NCBI RefSeq assembly: GCF_023159225.1
Contig: NC_063168.1
Coordinates: forward strand, 40,723,562 to 40,787,561
Reading direction: 5' to 3'
DNA from: Perognathus longimembris pacificus
Taxonomy: Eukaryota; Chordata; Mammalia; Rodentia; Heteromyidae
Length of the DNA stretch: 64,000 nt
Shown here: positions 61,673-64,000 of the stretch, piece after piece
Layout: each line of letters opens with the position of its first letter
How positions within the stretch are numbered: position 1 is the first letter of the stretch
Program-made: the position numbers and the translations under genes
The notes under the pieces: generated by a model
Seen by the model: the letters and a program-made list of their open reading frames with translations, nothing else
Told to the model about the DNA's origin: nothing
Database searches by the model: none

Positions 61673-64000
61673 TGTAGGAGGCTACAATTACTTGATATAG
61701 AAAGGGCTAGGAAATACTCAGGAAAGCAGGAGAGACTGGCCAATAAGGTTATCCCCATTTGTCAGTGTTATATCACCCATTCATTCCAAAAATGAATGAA
61801 TTGTCAACCTCAGTAGGTTGAAAGAAGCTACTGTGTATAAAAACAAACAAACAAACCTACTTATAGATCATTGCAACTTAAAGTGTATTTAGTTGCTGCT
61901 TGGATTACCTACACATTTGCATTTGTATGTTCTAAAATTATTGTGGGCCATTAAAAGGTCCGAACCAGATTGTAGATCACCATGTGAGAATACTTTGCTA
62001 GGTCACCTCCCGATGGTTTTTGAGGTAGCAGCATGTCAACTATGGCTGGGTTTTATCCAGCATCCCAGAGCTGGGGACGACTTTCCTGTCTGACAATGGT
62101 CAAATTAATCCACATTTCTCTTCCAAATGGTGTTTTTATGCCTCATGAAACTTCTTATCATATTAAAAATATTGAATTTGGTCCTTTTTTCTTTGGAGTA
62201 GAGCTTACTTCTTCCAAGAAGTAAGGCACATTTGTGACTATGGTCAGCTATGTACATGCTGCATCTCTTTGAGATCTGTTTTTCTTTTACTATTGTCATC
62301 CATGAATTTTCTTCTTTTTGTCAGTAACTTGGGCTTTTTTTTGTGGATGAAAGGAGAAAAAAATGACAGTTTTGGGTTTGCAGAATCTCTAAGGTCATTT
62401 GTACCCAAAGAGATAAGAAAGTTTATTAAGTGTGCACCTGCTGAGGTACTAAAGGGAAGCAGAATGTGTTTGTCCTTCATCTTTATTCATGAAGCCCTTG
62501 AGGGTGATGGGTAAGGAGACTGGCGATTAGGAGACCGGGCACTCTCAGACAGTTAGATTGTGCAGAGACATTGGAGCTGGCGAGTCCCGGATGCCTCTGT
62601 TGATGTGCACACCGGGCTGTGCCAAGTCGTCTACCTTGTGTGCTCTGCATTATTAATGCCTTCAGAAGGGCACTCATTTGTATGCTGTGGGGAGGCCAGA
62701 TTGGCACAGTCTCCTCTCTACCAACCCTGACTAGTCTCTGCAGTGACACTAGGGCTCCCAGAATGACGCCAAATTGAGCAAGCACAGCTGGAAGACAGCA
62801 GATTGTCTGCTACTAGGAAAAAAAAATGCCTTTAGTCAATTTTAAATTAAGAGGTTTTGTTTACGTTTTCTCAACTCCTCTTACCGAGTCAGTCAAATTT
62901 TAGATTCCCTCCAAAATTAAACAAGTGTCAGGAACAGATGGTGGGCTTATTTTACTTCATTCAACCTGTTCAAAGAGTGTGAACTCAGGGACAGATCAGT
63001 GCAATACAACTTTTCATGTTAACTTGTCAAAAGAAAGCTTGATGTGTAGCTTCTTGAAAGAGAACAATTTATATACATGTAAAAGGATGATCTGGGAAGT
63101 AGACTAGTCACCTGTCCAGAGCTGGCTTCACTATTTTTTTGTCTTGAAATGCCATACTGTTAAAGAAAAATCTGAACTTGCAGGTCTAGCTTATGTCTGA
63201 TCAGGCTTCATGTAGGAGAAAAGATTTAGAAAGTCTAAAGTGTACCTCAAATAAGTGCTCAGATGATGCTGATAATTTCTGTATTAATGGTTTGAACTGT
63301 ATATCCATGTTCAAGCCAATTTGGGATCGTCTTGCTGATTTTTTTTGTGGGTCTTGTACAATTGCCATGATTTCATTAGATGGAATAAGGAGGATAAAGC
63401 TACTCTAGTGGAATTTCAAGTTCTCTTAGACATTATTTTATTGGTCCTCATTTTGCTGCCATTTGGCCAAGACTGACACTTTGGAAAAACCTAAATACAT
63501 TGGGAAGTTTTATTTGCAGATCCTGTTGACAGATTCTTCTCTTTTTATTGATGTAATTGTTTATCAAATGCTTTGAAAAACAATTAGACGTAATTACACT
63601 GAAGTAATTTTTTTTGTCTTTTAAAGTTGTCATCTAAATGAGGCATTTTATTTGGAAACTAATAGTGGTTAAAATAGAGGTAATGGTTTTTTAATGAATA
63701 ATTTGTGTCTCATTCCCTACTTCCCATTCTTTCCTCTTGATGGCATATCATGAATTTTTTAAATTATCCAGATAATTACTTTAATGCTACACTTAATATT
63801 GCATTTGTAGAAACAGCGTATAGTCTCAAATTGTTAGGTCAATGCTGTCATATTCCAACTTTTGCCACTTGTTTTAATCCGTTATTAATGTAGACTGGCA
63901 ACAGAAGTCAATTTCTAGTTAATAATAGAAAACCAGTCAGGTCAATAGATGCCTAGTTGGTTGCTCTTCAGTTTAGACTTTTCTCAAACTTTCCCACTTT
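61672..64000. other. Unique 2.3 kb at the right edge
   Basis: No gene, SINE or L1 recognised on either strand. From about 63440 the sequence is AT-rich with many TAATTA, ATTTGCAT-like and CAATTA-type motifs; see findings. Confidence 0.5.

Overview
The window is nuclear DNA of a rodent, most likely a geomyoid (kangaroo rat, pocket mouse or pocket gopher). The main reason is about a dozen copies of a ~205 bp dimeric SINE: a tRNA-Ala/ID-like left monomer followed by a right monomer that starts GTGGCGCTGTGGCTCAAG. As I recall the literature, this is the IDL-Geo SINE, reported only from Geomyoidea. Rodent-type L1s, B1-like and ID-like SINEs, and older mammalian MIR, L2 and L1M fossils agree with this. 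I found no exon of a cellular protein-coding gene. Every long open frame with recognisable homology belongs to an L1. The window reads as an intergenic or deep intronic, repeat-dominated stretch.

Layout. 1-5340: an antisense L1 cut by the window edge, holding ORF2 and ORF1 remnants, a GC-rich 5' region with two monomer-like units, and two nested IDL-Geo SINEs. 5400-6900: B1/Geo and B1/ID elements. 8221-8337: a retroposed tRNA-Asp with CCA, A-rich tail and target duplication. 8870-12900: pyrimidine microsatellite, B1-Geo, L1 3' end, split MIR. 14.3-16.4 kb: four SINEs, including an inverted IDL-Geo pair. 18.8-21.9 kb: L1 3' ends, MER5-like fossil, SINEs, and a 350 bp (CTTT)n tract. 24954-25499: an antisense solo LTR with a 6 bp target duplication. 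25824-25863: a perfect 40 bp palindrome of GAT/ATC repeats. 26.1-29.7 kb: several L1 3' ends, one sense copy nested in an antisense copy. 31.1-32.2 kb: three IDL-Geo SINEs, two of them in L1 3' UTR sequence. 33-46.6 kb: L2, ancient L1, B1-Geo, ID, and a 69 bp exact repeat 3.3 kb apart. 47283-53985: a nearly complete antisense L1 whose ORF2 is spoiled mainly by one stop codon and one SINE. 54-64 kb: scattered SINEs, MIRs, old L1, a solo Geo monomer with its own target duplication, microsatellites, and a unique 2.3 kb end.

The elements are linked by retrotransposition. L1 reverse transcriptase is the presumed mobiliser of the SINEs and of the tRNA-Asp copy, which carry A-rich tails and 7-18 bp target duplications. 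The most interesting signal is modular: one right-hand monomer (Geo) appears behind an ID-like head, behind a 7SL/B1-like head, and alone. Coordinates of old repeats are accurate to roughly 10-30 bases. Family names come from recognition by eye, not from a database search.
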